DNA from: Natrinema versiforme | Lineage (GTDB): Archaea > Halobacteriota > Halobacteria > Halobacteriales > Natrialbaceae | Direction of reading: 5' to 3' | Assembly: GCF_005576615.1 (NCBI RefSeq) | Contig: NZ_CP040330.1 | Coordinates: 3,683,117-3,747,116, forward strand | Length of the DNA stretch: 64,000 nucleotides | Shown: in pieces, positions 16,103 to 24,708 of the stretch | Numbering within the stretch: position 1 is the stretch's first letter | Layout of the letters: each line of letters opens with the position of its first letter | The notes under the pieces: model-generated | Database searches by the model: none | What the model was told of the DNA's origin: nothing | The model's input: the letters and a program-made list of their open reading frames with translations, nothing else | Position numbers and translations under genes: made by a program

Positions 16103-18553
16103 ATGGCTACGACGGACGAGGAAATCGCGTCTATCGAGCACCCCCTCCTCGAGCCCGACTTTCTCGAGCGGCGACTCTACCAGTTGAAACTCGCCGGCAC
16201 GGCGGCGAACCACCACACGCTCGTCTGTCTCCCGACCGGGCTGGGGAAGACGACGGTGAGCCTGCTCGTCACGGCGCGCAGACTCGAGGAGGTCGGCGGC
16301 AAGTCCCTGATGCTCGCCCCGACCAAGCCCCTCGTCCAGCAGCACGCGGATTTCTATCGCGAAGCCCTGCAGATCCCCGATGAGGAGATCGTCGTCTTTA
16401 CCGGCGACGTGAGCCCGGACGACCGCGCCGAGATGTGGGAAGAAGCGACGGTCGTGATGGCGACGCCGCAGGTGATCGAGAACGATCTCGTCGGCTCCCG
16501 CGTCTCGCTGTCGGACGTGACCCACATCACCTTCGACGAGTGCCACCGCGCGACCGGCGACTACGCGTACAACTACATCGCAGAGCGCTATCACGCCGAC
16601 GCGAAGCGGCCGCTCGTCACCGGAATGTCGGCCTCACCCGGCGGCGATGAGGAGGCCATCCTCGAGGTCTGTGAGAACCTCGGGCTGGACGAAGTCGAGG
16701 TGATGACCGAGGAGGACGCCGACGTCGACGAGTTCACCCACGATACCGACGTCGAGTGGGAGCGGATCGACCTCCCCGAGGAGGTCCTCGAGATCCGTGA
16801 CGCGCTGAACGAGGTGATCAAAGAGCGCCTCGAGAAGCTCAAGGAACTGGGCGTCGCGAGCTCGACCCAGCCCGATCAGTCCCAGAAGGACCTGAATCGG
16901 ATGCGTGCCGAACTGCAGGAGTTGATCAACAACGACCAGTCCGAGGGGTTCGAGGGGATGTCCATTCACGCGGAAGTGATGAAACTCCGGCAGGCCGTCA
17001 CCCTCGTCGAGACACAGAGCGTCGAGGCGCTGCGTCGCTACTTCGAGCGCCAACGGAATCAGGCCCGGTCGTCGGGCGCGTCGAAGGCGAGCCAGCGGAT
17101 GGTCTCCGATCCGCGGGTGCGCGAGGCCATGCGCAAGGCCGAGAGCTTCGACGAGATCCACCCCAAGTACAGCAAGGCGCGCATGCTGCTGGCCGAGACG
17201 CTGGGGCTCGAGGGCGGCGATCGGGTGATCGTCTTCACCGAGTCCCGCGACACGGCCGAGGCGCTAACCGACTTCCTCTCGGAGAGCTTCGACGCGAAGC
17301 GGTTCGTCGGGCAGGGCGACCGCGAGGGGTCGGACGGTATGACCCAGAAACAGCAACAGGAAGTGTTAGACGAGTTCCGCGCGGGCGAGTTCGAGGTGCT
17401 CGTCTCCACCTCGGTCGCCGAGGAGGGACTGGACGTGCCGGAGGTCGACCTCGTGCTCTTCTACGAGCCCGTCCCGACCGCGATCCGATCGATCCAGCGA
17501 AAGGGCCGAACCGGCCGCCAGTCCGAGGGGCGCGTCGTCGTCCTGATGGCCGAAGACACCCGCGACGAGGCCTACTTCTGGATCTCGCGCCGCCGCGAGA
17601 AGGAGATGGAAAACGAGCTGCGGGAACTGAAAGGGATGGCCGACGAACTCGCCGAGGAACTCGACGACTCCCAGCAGTCGCTGACCGATTTCGGCGACGG
17701 GGAAAGCGGAGTGAAAGTGGACGGAAACGCAAACGAAGGCGACGCCGTCGGCGAGTCTTCCAGCGGAAGCGAGGGGGTCGAGGATCGGCCCGGCCTGCAG
17801 GAGTTCGTCCCTGAAAACTCGAGCGGCGAGGCGGACGGCGAGGGTGGCTCCGACGGAGCCGACGACGAGGGCGAAACCCACGAACCCCACGCCGAGGGAG
17901 ACACGGTGGAAATCGTCGCCGACCAGCGCGAGATGGACGCCAACATCGCGCGGGACCTCTCGAGACGCGAGGAGATCGACGTGCGCCTCGAGACGCTCGA
18001 CGTGGGCGACTACGTGCTGTCGGATCGGGTCGTCGTCGAGCGCAAATCCGTCGCAGACTTCGTGGACTCGCTGGTCGGGGGCGACCGGTCTGTCTTCGAG
18101 CAGGTCGGCGCGATGGCCCGCCACTACTCGCGCCCGATCGTCGTCGTCGAGGGCGAGGGGCTGTACGAACAGCGGGACATCCACCCGAACGCGGTCCGGG
18201 GCGCGCTCTCGAGTCTCGCCGTCGACTTCGGCGCGAGCGTCCTGCGGACCGAGAGCGAGGACGACACGACCGACCTGCTGGCGGTGATCGGCGGTCGCGA
18301 ACAGGAGACCGCCGACCGCGAGGTGTCGGTCCACGGCGAGAAAGGCAGCAAGACACTGAGCGAGCAACAGGAGTACGTCGTCGCCTCGATCGCCGAGATC
18401 GGCCCCGTCACCGCGCGGTCGCTGCTCGAGGAGTTCGGCACCGTCGAGGAGATGATGATCGCAAGCGAGGACGAGTTACAGGCGGCCGACGGCGTCGGGA
18501 CGGTGACCGCCGAGCGCATCCGAGAGGTCATCGGGAGCGAATATACGGGCTAG
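16103..18553 (+). CDS. hef: Hef helicase/structure-specific endonuclease
   Basis: 816-residue archaeal Hef (FANCM/XPF homologue) which unwinds and cleaves stalled replication forks. N-terminal SF2 helicase: Walker A LPTGLGKTT near residues 49-57, DEAD-type box FDECHRATG, motif III-like GMSASPGG, and in the C-lobe QRKGRTGRQ (motif VI). A Gly/Glu/Ser-rich acidic linker spans about residues 520-590, replacing the short linker of thermophilic Hef. The XPF nuclease domain has VVERKSVADF with the GDRS segment, that is the ERK-x3-D catalytic core, intact. The protein ends with tandem helix-hairpin-helix (ITGPVTARSLLEEF-like and GVGTVTAERI). ATG 16103 lies about 30 bases after a CTTATT box at 16070-16075, compatible with a short-leader mRNA. 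It is convergent with the PAP2 gene. Confidence 0.95.
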   Translation: MATTDEEIASIEHPLLEPDFLERRLYQLKLAGTAANHHTLVCLPTGLGKTTVSLLVTARRLEEVGGKSLMLAPTKPLVQQHADFYREALQIPDEEIVVFTGDVSPDDRAEMWEEATVVMATPQVIENDLVGSRVSLSDVTHITFDECHRATGDYAYNYIAERYHADAKRPLVTGMSASPGGDEEAILEVCENLGLDEVEVMTEEDADVDEFTHDTDVEWERIDLPEEVLEIRDALNEVIKERLEKLKELGVASSTQPDQSQKDLNRMRAELQELINNDQSEGFEGMSIHAEVMKLRQAVTLVETQSVEALRRYFERQRNQARSSGASKASQRMVSDPRVREAMRKAESFDEIHPKYSKARMLLAETLGLEGGDRVIVFTESRDTAEALTDFLSESFDAKRFVGQGDREGSDGMTQKQQQEVLDEFRAGEFEVLVSTSVAEEGLDVPEVDLVLFYEPVPTAIRSIQRKGRTGRQSEGRVVVLMAEDTRDEAYFWISRRREKEMENELRELKGMADELAEELDDSQQSLTDFGDGESGVKVDGNANEGDAVGESSSGSEGVEDRPGLQEFVPENSSGEADGEGGSDGADDEGETHEPHAEGDTVEIVADQREMDANIARDLSRREEIDVRLETLDVGDYVLSDRVVVERKSVADFVDSLVGGDRSVFEQVGAMARHYSRPIVVVEGEGLYEQRDIHPNAVRGALSSLAVDFGASVLRTESEDDTTDLLAVIGGREQETADREVSVHGEKGSKTLSEQQEYVVASIAEIGPVTARSLLEEFGTVEEMMIASEDELQAADGVGTVTAERIREVIGSEYTG

Positions 18554-18636
18554 TCGGCGATCGCAATCGGCTCGAGTCGGCGCTCGAGGGAACCGAACGA
18601 AGATCGGACGATGGCTCCGACCCGGCTCGGCGCAGG

Positions 18637-19494
18637 TCAATCGCTGATATCGGACGCGATGCTCTCCTCGCCGTCGCCGGGGGTAGAAACGCGGTCGGCC
18701 TCGCCCTCCGCGCGAGCGACGAGCCGTTCGGCGGTGAGGACACACCAGATCCCGAGGACGACGCCCGCGAGGACGTCCACTAACCAGTGGATGCCAAGAT
18801 ACATCGTGGAGATGACGACGAGGGTCGCCACGACCGACGCGATCGAGAACCACTGCGGGTAGTCCCGGCGCGACCGCCACGCGAACAGCGCGACGATGAC
18901 TACGAGCGACGTGTGCAGCGACGGGAACACGTTCGTGTTCGCCGAGACCTCCGCCGTGAGTTCCTGTGTCTGCGGATAGAACTCGTACATCAACCCGCTG
19001 ACGGCCGACAGGTGATTTCGCGGGCCGTAGGCGATAAACAGCGTGTAGAAGAGCGACCCGACCGCGGCGTTGAGCGCGTAGGCGATCAGTAGCTCCTTGA
19101 AGTGGCGCTGGGTCGGCAACAGGAAGTAGAGTACGAGTGCAGTCACCAGCAGGTACGGGAACCCGAACATGTACATCGCGGAGAAGAACCCGATCAGGGC
19201 GTCGGGGACGATCGTCTGCAGGTGGGCAACGAACAGTCCTTCGACGGCATAAATCTCCTCGGTGATATCCCAATCGAGCGCATACGAGAGTTCCAGACGG
19301 GGTTCGTGCGTGAACCGTTTGAGCAGCAACACCAGCACCGTCACCCCGACGTACGGCGCGACGGTGCGGATACGATTCTTGAGATCAGCGGCCGTTCGAC
19401 GGAACGCCGAGGGGGAGACACAGAGGGTACAGGTGACTCCGATGCCGATGCAGACGATCGCCGCTGTGATGAACGTGACGTAGCCCAGTGCCAT
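18637..19494 (-). CDS. PAP2-family phosphatase (AUR1-like)
   Basis: 285-residue membrane protein with about six helices from the ATG at 19494. PAP2 catalytic signature: FPSLHTSLVV (about residues 185-194) and STMYLGIHWLVDVLAGVVLG (about 226-245), giving the two histidines and the aspartate of the phosphatase triad. It resembles the inositolphosphorylceramide-synthase-type branch of PAP2 proteins. The substrate, probably a lipid phosphate such as polyprenyl diphosphate, is inferred. An in-frame GTG at 19671 and ATG at 19656 would add 54-59 polar residues; an AT-rich promoter-like patch near 19697-19713 makes that longer form possible, but the extension shows no family similarity. Confidence 0.85.
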   Translation of the reverse strand: MALGYVTFITAAIVCIGIGVTCTLCVSPSAFRRTAADLKNRIRTVAPYVGVTVLVLLLKRFTHEPRLELSYALDWDITEEIYAVEGLFVAHLQTIVPDALIGFFSAMYMFGFPYLLVTALVLYFLLPTQRHFKELLIAYALNAAVGSLFYTLFIAYGPRNHLSAVSGLMYEFYPQTQELTAEVSANTNVFPSLHTSLVVIVALFAWRSRRDYPQWFSIASVVATLVVISTMYLGIHWLVDVLAGVVLGIWCVLTAERLVARAEGEADRVSTPGDGEESIASDISD

Positions 19495-19868
19495 CAGTAG
19501 GGGTCCTCCATGAGTCAGGGTGGCAAGCGGTCGCGAGCCGTTGGTCTGGTGGCCGCGGAACCGGATATCGCGGGAGGGCGATGAACCGTTCCGAGAGACT
19601 GGACGACCCGTCCAGTCACCCTCGGAACCGGCGTCGTTGCATCCGGTGTCCGCCATGTGGCGACCCAGCACCGCATGTCCGTTATCGATACGTGTAGTTT
19701 AATTTAATTTATATCTATTGGTCTGGCGTGACACTCGAGTCGAACGCGACGCTGGTTCGAGTGACAGGTCCGATATCCGGGAGAACAGCGGATATAATCG
19801 GAATTGAAGCACCACCGGTTGCGTACCCGATCGGGCGACACAACAGCGCAGATCGGCGTTACCCGCCG
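19495..19868. other. Intergenic region, AT-rich promoter patch, no gene seen
   Basis: Between the PAP2 and zinc-ribbon genes, both transcribed leftward. AT-rich patch at about 19688-19720 (TTTAATTTAATTTATA) likely supplies the PAP2 promoter. An imperfect inverted repeat with arms CCGATATCCG and CGGATATAATCGG lies at about 19770-19801; its role is unknown. Confidence 0.45.
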
Positions 19869-20621
19869 TCAGCGCAGCGTCGACAGCGCCTCACCGGCCT
19901 CACGGGCCGCCTCGAGACACTCCGTCGCGTAGCGGGGATCGTCCGTCGCGGCGGCCTCTTCAGCGAACTTCTCGAGGCTCCGGACGAGCGCGTCGCGGGC
20001 GGCCTCGAGGTCGCCGTCGACCGACGGCGGACTCGCGGCGGGGGCGCGGCGGGAGGGTCGTGCGGAATCGGTGTCGGCGGCGTTCGCGGCGTTCGGCCGG
20101 GCCGTCGAGCGCGGCTGTCGATCGTCGGTCGCAGCGTTCGAGGCGTCCGCGTCAGTTCGCGTCGACTGCGCTCGCTCGTCGGTTCGTTGGCCGGTCGCCG
20201 ACGCGGGATCGGTCGTCGGCTCGACGTCGACCGCGGAGTCAGCGCGGCCGGCGTTCCCCGACCCGGACCCCGACTCGATATCGGCTGTAGAGTCGGCCGG
20301 TGGGTTTGGATCCGCCTGATCGGGAGCCGTCGCCGTGGCGTCGGCACCGTCGTCGGCCGCCCCCGCTTGTCCTCCCTCGGCCGGCTGGGCCTCGAGGTCG
20401 GTGCCCTGGACGGCGTCGGGGTTCCCGTGACAGCTGGGACAGAAGGTGGTGCCGTTCTCCTGAAAGAGCGGATCGCCACAGGTACCACAGTGGGCATTGG
20501 TCATCGTCGCGCCCTTGAGCAGCAGGTCGCTCATCCGCTGGGTCGCCTCGCGCTCTTCCTTGTCCTGTTCGTACTTCTCGCGAAGTTTCTCGCGCTCGGC
20601 TTCCTTGTCGAAGTCGCTCAT
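19869..20621 (-). CDS. Sjogren's syndrome/scleroderma autoantigen 1 family zinc-ribbon protein
   Basis: 250-residue acidic protein. The N-terminal ~70 residues form the conserved unit: a charged coiled-coil-like stretch (EAEREKLREKYEQDKEEREA) followed by a zinc ribbon with pairs CGTCGDPLF and FCPSCHG (about residues 45-65). This is the Sjogrens_AA_1 pattern, found in archaea as a small protein of unknown function. The middle (about 75-195) is an Ala/Asp/Thr-rich disordered halophilic linker. The end (DGDLEAARDALVRSLEKFAE to the C-terminus) is helical. ATG at 20621; downstream gap 19495-19868. Function is unresolved. Confidence 0.85.
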   Translation of the reverse strand: MSDFDKEAEREKLREKYEQDKEEREATQRMSDLLLKGATMTNAHCGTCGDPLFQENGTTFCPSCHGNPDAVQGTDLEAQPAEGGQAGAADDGADATATAPDQADPNPPADSTADIESGSGSGNAGRADSAVDVEPTTDPASATGQRTDERAQSTRTDADASNAATDDRQPRSTARPNAANAADTDSARPSRRAPAASPPSVDGDLEAARDALVRSLEKFAEEAAATDDPRYATECLEAAREAGEALSTLR

Positions 20622-20860
20622 ATTCGTCTAGAGACGGCGGACCGTCGAAAAAGCTGCGAAGGGGCCGGGTGGACGAACGGTCGACGCTGCGGCACCCGAA
20701 CGGCGGCGAGCGGAGTGCTACGCAGTTCGACGATACATCCTCGAAAGCGAGTTTCAGTCCGAGCGCCGATCAAGCCCGTGACGGTTGCTCCTGCCGGAAG
20801 GTCCGACGCTCCGTCGCGACCCGGTCGGGTGTCGTCTGGATACCGACGTGACCGACGCCC

Positions 20861-21547
20861 TCAGTGGTGCAGCGGCGGCCACATCGTGGCGACCGACTCC
20901 TCGATGAGTCGCGTCTGGGCGCGGCGCAGGCGTTCGGAGACCGACGACGCCGAAACGCCCAATTCCGCCGCGACGTCCTCGAGCGACGCACCCCGCGGAA
21001 CGCCGAAATAGCCCAGTTCGTAGGCCGTCCGAAGCGCCTCGCGCTGGGGGTCGGTGAGCCCGTCGCCGGGCGGTTCGGGGTCACCGTCTCGAGTGAGCCG
21101 ACGGAGCCGGAAATAGTCGTTGCGCTGCCAGAACTCTCGGAACGCGTCGAACGCCGTGCGGTCGGCGAACCAGCCGGTCTGCGTCCACCCCTCGCTAGTC
21201 ACTTCGATTCGTTCGATGATGGCGTCGGCCGTCGCAAGCGCCTTCAGCCCCTCGAGATCGTCGAGGTGAGCCCCGAGTTGCTCCTCGAAGCTGAGCGCCG
21301 GTAACGCCTGATAGCGCCGCGTGTCGCCGGCTTCACCCACCAGCGTCCACTCGGCAACATCGACGGCGTCGTCGAGGGTGCGTTCGATCGCGGTCGGCGA
21401 GCCACCGGTCACGGTAGCGAGAAACGGCGGCCGCTCGCCGTGATTGTACTGTAACTCGAGCGTTAGCGCCGCGTCCGGCACGGCCGCTGCGACGCCGACG
21501 AGCGGAAGCTGCTCACAGGAGATGTCGAATTCGGCCACGAGCCCCAT
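20861..21547 (-). CDS. Bacterio-opsin activator-type HTH regulator
   Basis: 228-residue haloarchaeal transcription factor. The C-terminal HTH_10 (bacterio-opsin activator) domain is clear: LTDPQREALRTAYELGYFGV, PRGASLEDVAAELGVSASSV and SERLRRAQTRLIEES (about residues 167-222). The N-terminal ~155 residues resemble the ligand-binding/GAF-like sensor part of Bat-like proteins, with sequence ERPPFLATVTGGSPTAIERT and WTQTGWFADRTAFDAFREFW. Haloarchaea carry dozens of such paralogues, and targets vary, so a specific function cannot be given. It stands alone between intergenic regions; the regulated gene is not obvious locally. Confidence 0.88.
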   Translation of the reverse strand: MGLVAEFDISCEQLPLVGVAAAVPDAALTLELQYNHGERPPFLATVTGGSPTAIERTLDDAVDVAEWTLVGEAGDTRRYQALPALSFEEQLGAHLDDLEGLKALATADAIIERIEVTSEGWTQTGWFADRTAFDAFREFWQRNDYFRLRRLTRDGDPEPPGDGLTDPQREALRTAYELGYFGVPRGASLEDVAAELGVSASSVSERLRRAQTRLIEESVATMWPPLHH

Positions 21548-21618
21548 ACCGGCCGGTAGTCAGTTCCGCAGCTATATCAGTTCCATCAGATCGCCGCTCG
21601 GACCCGCCGGGCGCCCGT

Positions 21619-22095
21619 TCAGGAACGACGCTCGAGCGCCGCCTCGACCGCGTCGACCGCTGCCGCCGGCGTCTCGACGGTCTCGATCTCGAGCGCGTGA
21701 TCGATGCCGAGGTCGGAGACATCATGAGTCTCGAGGCCGACGACGGGGCGGTCGTAGATGCCGGCGAAGCCGATCTCCGAGAGGGTGCCGACGCCGCCGG
21801 TGAGCGCGATGACCGCGTCGCCGTTCAGCGGGACGAGCGCGTTCCGGGCGTGGCCGAGCCCGGTCGCGATCGCCACGTCGACGTAGTCGTTGGCCTGCTC
21901 GCGGCGCTCGCTTGGCAGGATCCCGATGGTCGTGCCCCCCGCCGCCTTGGCACCGCGACAGACCGCTGCCATCGTGCCGCCGCGGCCGCCACAGACGACC
22001 GTGTGGCCTCGAGCGCCGAGTTCCCGCACGACGGCTTCCGCGCGGGCCGCCTGTTCCTCCGTGATCGTTCCGCCGCCGATGACGCTGACGCGCAT
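21619..22095 (-). CDS. LOG/TIGR00725-like Rossmann-fold protein
   Basis: 158 residues from the ATG at 22095 (MRVSVIGGGTITEEQAARAE). It has the SLOG superfamily pattern: the opening VSVIGGG, then VVCGGRGGTMAAVCRGAKAAG (the GGRxGxM loop), ATGLGHARNALVPLNGDAVI, and the LTGGVGTLSEIGFAG motif (GGxGTxxE, nucleotide or phosphate binding) near residues 113-127. Proteins of this TIGR00725 group are related to lysine-decarboxylase-like/LOG enzymes. I chose the later start because an upstream in-frame extension (from 22197) lies in non-conserved sequence. No clear operon partner. Confidence 0.8.
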   Translation of the reverse strand: MRVSVIGGGTITEEQAARAEAVVRELGARGHTVVCGGRGGTMAAVCRGAKAAGGTTIGILPSERREQANDYVDVAIATGLGHARNALVPLNGDAVIALTGGVGTLSEIGFAGIYDRPVVGLETHDVSDLGIDHALEIETVETPAAAVDAVEAALERRS

Positions 22096-22331
22096 ACACG
22101 GAGAGGCGTGAGCGCCGATCATGATCGGTTCGGTCTCGAGTCGCGGCGGGTCGACGGAGAACCGCTTCCCTGTTTCGGAGGTGAGATATCGAACCACGCG
22201 GTCGAGTCAGCGCATCGGCCCGTCGAGATCGGGACGCGATACGACAGTCGTCGAAATATTTCTCGCCGAACCGGTTCGAAGTCAGAGGTTTCGACGGATT
22301 TAACGTGTGGGATGGGGAAGCATTACGCGGT

Positions 22332-23246
22332 ATGACGAAAGTTAGCGTGGTCGGCGCGGCCGGCACCGTCGGGGCCGCTGCGGGCTACAACATCGCGCTT
22401 CGGGACATCGCGGACGAGCTCGTCTTCGTGGACATTCCGGACAAGGAAGACGACACGATCGGACAGGCCGCCGACGCCAACCACGGCGCGGCCTACGACT
22501 CGAACACGACGATCCGACAGGGCGGGTACGAGGACACCGAAGACTCGGATGTCGTCGTCATCACGGCCGGAATCCCGCGCCAGCCGGGCCAGACGCGGAT
22601 CGATCTGGCGGGCGACAATGCCCCGATCATGGAGGACATCAGCTCCTCGATCGCCGAGCACAACGACGACTTCATCACGGTGACGACGTCGAACCCCGTC
22701 GACCTGCTGAACCGCCACCTCTACGAGACGGGCGACCGCGCCCGCGAGAAGGTGATCGGGTTCGGCGGTCGGCTCGACTCCGCTCGCTTTCGCTACGTGA
22801 TCTCCCAGCGCTTCGACGCGCCGGTCCAGAACGTCGACGCGACGATCCTCGGCGAACACGGCGACGCACAGGTCCCCGTCTTCTCCAAGGTCCGCGTCAA
22901 CGGGCAGGACCCCGAGTTCGACGAGGACGAGCGCGAGGACCTGCTCGAGGAGCTCCAGACCTCGGCGATGAACGTCATCGAGAAGAAGGGCGCGACCCAG
23001 TGGGGGCCGGCGACCGGCGTCGGCCACATGGTCGAGGCCATCCTGCGCGACACCGGCGAAGTGCTCCCCGGCAGCGTGAAACTCGAGGGCGAGTTCGGCC
23101 ACGAGGACACCGCCTTCGGCGTCCCCGTGAAGCTGGGCTCCGACGGCGTCGAGGAGATCGTCGAGTGGGACCTCACCGAGTTCGAGCGCAATCAGCTCGG
23201 CGAGGCCGCCGAGAAGCTTTCCGAACAGTACGACAAAATCTCGTAG
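22332..23246 (+). CDS. mdh: Malate dehydrogenase (LDH-like type)
   Basis: 304-residue NAD-dependent malate dehydrogenase, interconverting malate and oxaloacetate in the TCA cycle. It has the dinucleotide-binding opening [19 protein letters not shown], the substrate-binding loop [16 protein letters not shown], and the catalytic segment [16 protein letters not shown] (proton-relay histidine in GEHGD). It belongs to the LDH-like MDH group that haloarchaea use. The ATG at 22332 was chosen because it begins at [11 protein letters not shown]; the preceding in-frame bases are 5' leader. Divergently placed to the LOG-like gene. A GGATTTAACG box near 22294 is a plausible TATA site. Confidence 0.97.
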   Translation: MTKVSVVGAAGTVGAAAGYNIALRDIADELVFVDIPDKEDDTIGQAADANHGAAYDSNTTIRQGGYEDTEDSDVVVITAGIPRQPGQTRIDLAGDNAPIMEDISSSIAEHNDDFITVTTSNPVDLLNRHLYETGDRAREKVIGFGGRLDSARFRYVISQRFDAPVQNVDATILGEHGDAQVPVFSKVRVNGQDPEFDEDEREDLLEELQTSAMNVIEKKGATQWGPATGVGHMVEAILRDTGEVLPGSVKLEGEFGHEDTAFGVPVKLGSDGVEEIVEWDLTEFERNQLGEAAEKLSEQYDKIS

Positions 23247-23312
23247 ACGTCGGCGTTCCGAGACCGAGACAGAGACCGGCTTTCGTTCTTTCTCGCGCCG
23301 CTCGAGTCGTCG

Positions 23313-23558
23313 TTACGGAATCAGTTGCTCGCCGTCGTCGTCGTAGATGACGATCGCGTCCACGGGGCAGGATCGGGCGGCGAACTTCGCGTCGAGTTCC
23401 GCGTCCTCGGGGACTTCCCGGACGAACATCCCGTCCTCGACTTCCTCGCTGTCGGCGAGGATCGCTTTCCCCTTCGATTTGTCCTTCTCGAAGGCATCCC
23501 ACTCCGCGACGCACTGGAACATCCCGATACAGGTGTCCTCGTCGAATTCGACTTTCAT
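23313..23558 (-). CDS. Small 3Fe-4S-type ferredoxin
   Basis: 81-residue acidic ferredoxin. Only three cysteines are present in the cluster-binding pattern: DTCIGMFQCVAEW (Cys10, Cys16) and ARSCPVDAIVIYD (Cys64), with the classical C-x2-C-x2-C-x3-C tetrad reduced to C-x5-C. This is the pattern of monocluster [3Fe-4S] ferredoxins (an Asp or Met replaces the missing Cys), but the cluster type is inferred. It is convergent with mdh and may transfer electrons to unknown partners. ATG at 23558. Confidence 0.85.
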   Translation of the reverse strand: MKVEFDEDTCIGMFQCVAEWDAFEKDKSKGKAILADSEEVEDGMFVREVPEDAELDAKFAARSCPVDAIVIYDDDGEQLIP

Positions 23559-23672
23559 GGCCGGAGGTTCGGTCGATCGCGGTAAATCGTTAGCGGTCGT
23601 CGACCGTGTGGTGTGTTAGTCGGAATCATTTATCAGCACAGAGTTATTACCGGAGACGGTATCGACACGAAC

Positions 23673-24629
23673 ATGGCGCAGGATCGGACCGAGTCGTCCG
23701 CAGAACCGAACCGACAGTCTACTCGAGCGGACCCGCTGGGACGGGCGATGCTCGCACACTGGCGGGACGATCCGGGACGGGTGACCTATCGCGACGGGGC
23801 AGAGACACAGGACGGTAACGTCGCCGAGTTCTACTTCTCGAGCCCCGAGTCGTGGGAGCCGAAGACGGTCGACCGACTCGAGCGCCTGTGCGATCACGAA
23901 CCAGTCCTCGACGTGGGCTGCGGAGCGGGGAAACACCTCCTGTGGTGGGCCGAGCACGGGGTCGAAGCCATCGGCGTCGACGTGAGCCCGAACGCCGTCC
24001 TGACGGCCCGGGAGCGGTGCGAGGTCCGCAGGACCTCGAGGCGAAGTTGCGTGGAGCAACGCTCCACGTACCGTTCGAGCGGGCTGCGAGGCGGCGATGC
24101 CGCCTCGAACGGGACGGCTTCGCCGTCCCCCAGCCCGCGAGAAGACGGCGAAGCCGCGGAGCGCGGCTTCGAGGACGTTTTCGTCGGAGACATGTTCGAC
24201 CTCCCAATCCAGTCGGGCGCGTTCGGGGCCGTCCACGCCGTCGGCACCCAGCTCGGGCTCGGCCGGTCGCTGGCCGGCATCCGCGAGTTACTCGGTGAAT
24301 TCGCTCGCGTCACTGGCGACGACGGGGTGGCGGTCGTCGACAACTACGATCCGAAACGGTTAGACGACGACTTCCTCGGCTACCGATCCGATCCGCGCGA
24401 GGGCCTCGCCCACCGGTATTTCCACCTCGAGTTCGAACGCGAGAGGGCTGGCGAGCGATACCGGGAGGTCGGGCGGACGCTCCAGTTCCTGCTGTGTTCG
24501 CCTGCACGGCTCCGCGAGGCGACGAACTCGACGCCGTGGTCCGTCCGCGATGTCCGCCGAACCGACGGGACGGGCCATTACAGCGCAGTTCTGGAGAAAC
24601 AGGGTCCCGCGGGCACCGAACCCGGATAG
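23673..24629 (+). CDS. SAM-dependent methyltransferase with in-frame hairpin-element insertion
   Basis: Class I Rossmann methyltransferase, 318 residues from the ATG at 23673. The conserved core is clear: VLDVGCGAGKHLLWWAEHG (motif I), VEAIGVDVSPNAVLTARER (motif II) and FVGDMFDLPIQSGAFGAVHA (motifs III-IV). The substrate is unknown. Between motif II (ARER) and FEDVFVGDMF, the reading frame carries 49 extra codons (Cys/Arg/Gly/Ser-rich) encoded by a cluster of perfect hairpins at about 24011-24163 (separate repeat entry). Removing 147 bp between two GGAGCG copies restores ARERGFEDVFV. The protein therefore may contain an inserted low-complexity loop, or be inactive. The promoter region near 23626 contains CATTTATC. 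Confidence 0.82.
   Translation: MAQDRTESSAEPNRQSTRADPLGRAMLAHWRDDPGRVTYRDGAETQDGNVAEFYFSSPESWEPKTVDRLERLCDHEPVLDVGCGAGKHLLWWAEHGVEAIGVDVSPNAVLTARERCEVRRTSRRSCVEQRSTYRSSGLRGGDAASNGTASPSPSPREDGEAAERGFEDVFVGDMFDLPIQSGAFGAVHAVGTQLGLGRSLAGIRELLGEFARVTGDDGVAVVDNYDPKRLDDDFLGYRSDPREGLAHRYFHLEFERERAGERYREVGRTLQFLLCSPARLREATNSTPWSVRDVRRTDGTGHYSAVLEKQGPAGTEPG
24021..24170 (+). repeat. In-frame hairpin cluster inserted in methyltransferase gene
   Basis: Five perfect stem-loops, all with three-base loops: GAGGTCC-GCA-GGACCTC (24021-24037), GTGGAGC-AAC-GCTCCAC (24051-24067), GAGGCGGC-GAT-GCCGCCTC (24088-24106), GGGACGGC-TTC-GCCGTCCC (24111-24129) and GAAGCCGCG-GAG-CGCGGCTTC (24150-24170). An outer pair GCGGGCTG (24079-24086) and CAGCCCGC (24131-24138) encloses the third and fourth. 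The unit lies between two copies of GGAGCG (24011-24016 and 24158-24163), which read as a target-site-like direct repeat 147 bp apart. Similar in style to the island at 13530-13742. Confidence 0.8.
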
Positions 24630-24708
24630 CAACGGAATTCCGATCGCGGATCGTCTGCCGAGCCAACGCTTTTCCGCGGGGTCGTGGAGACGGCGTACGA
24701 GAGACGGA

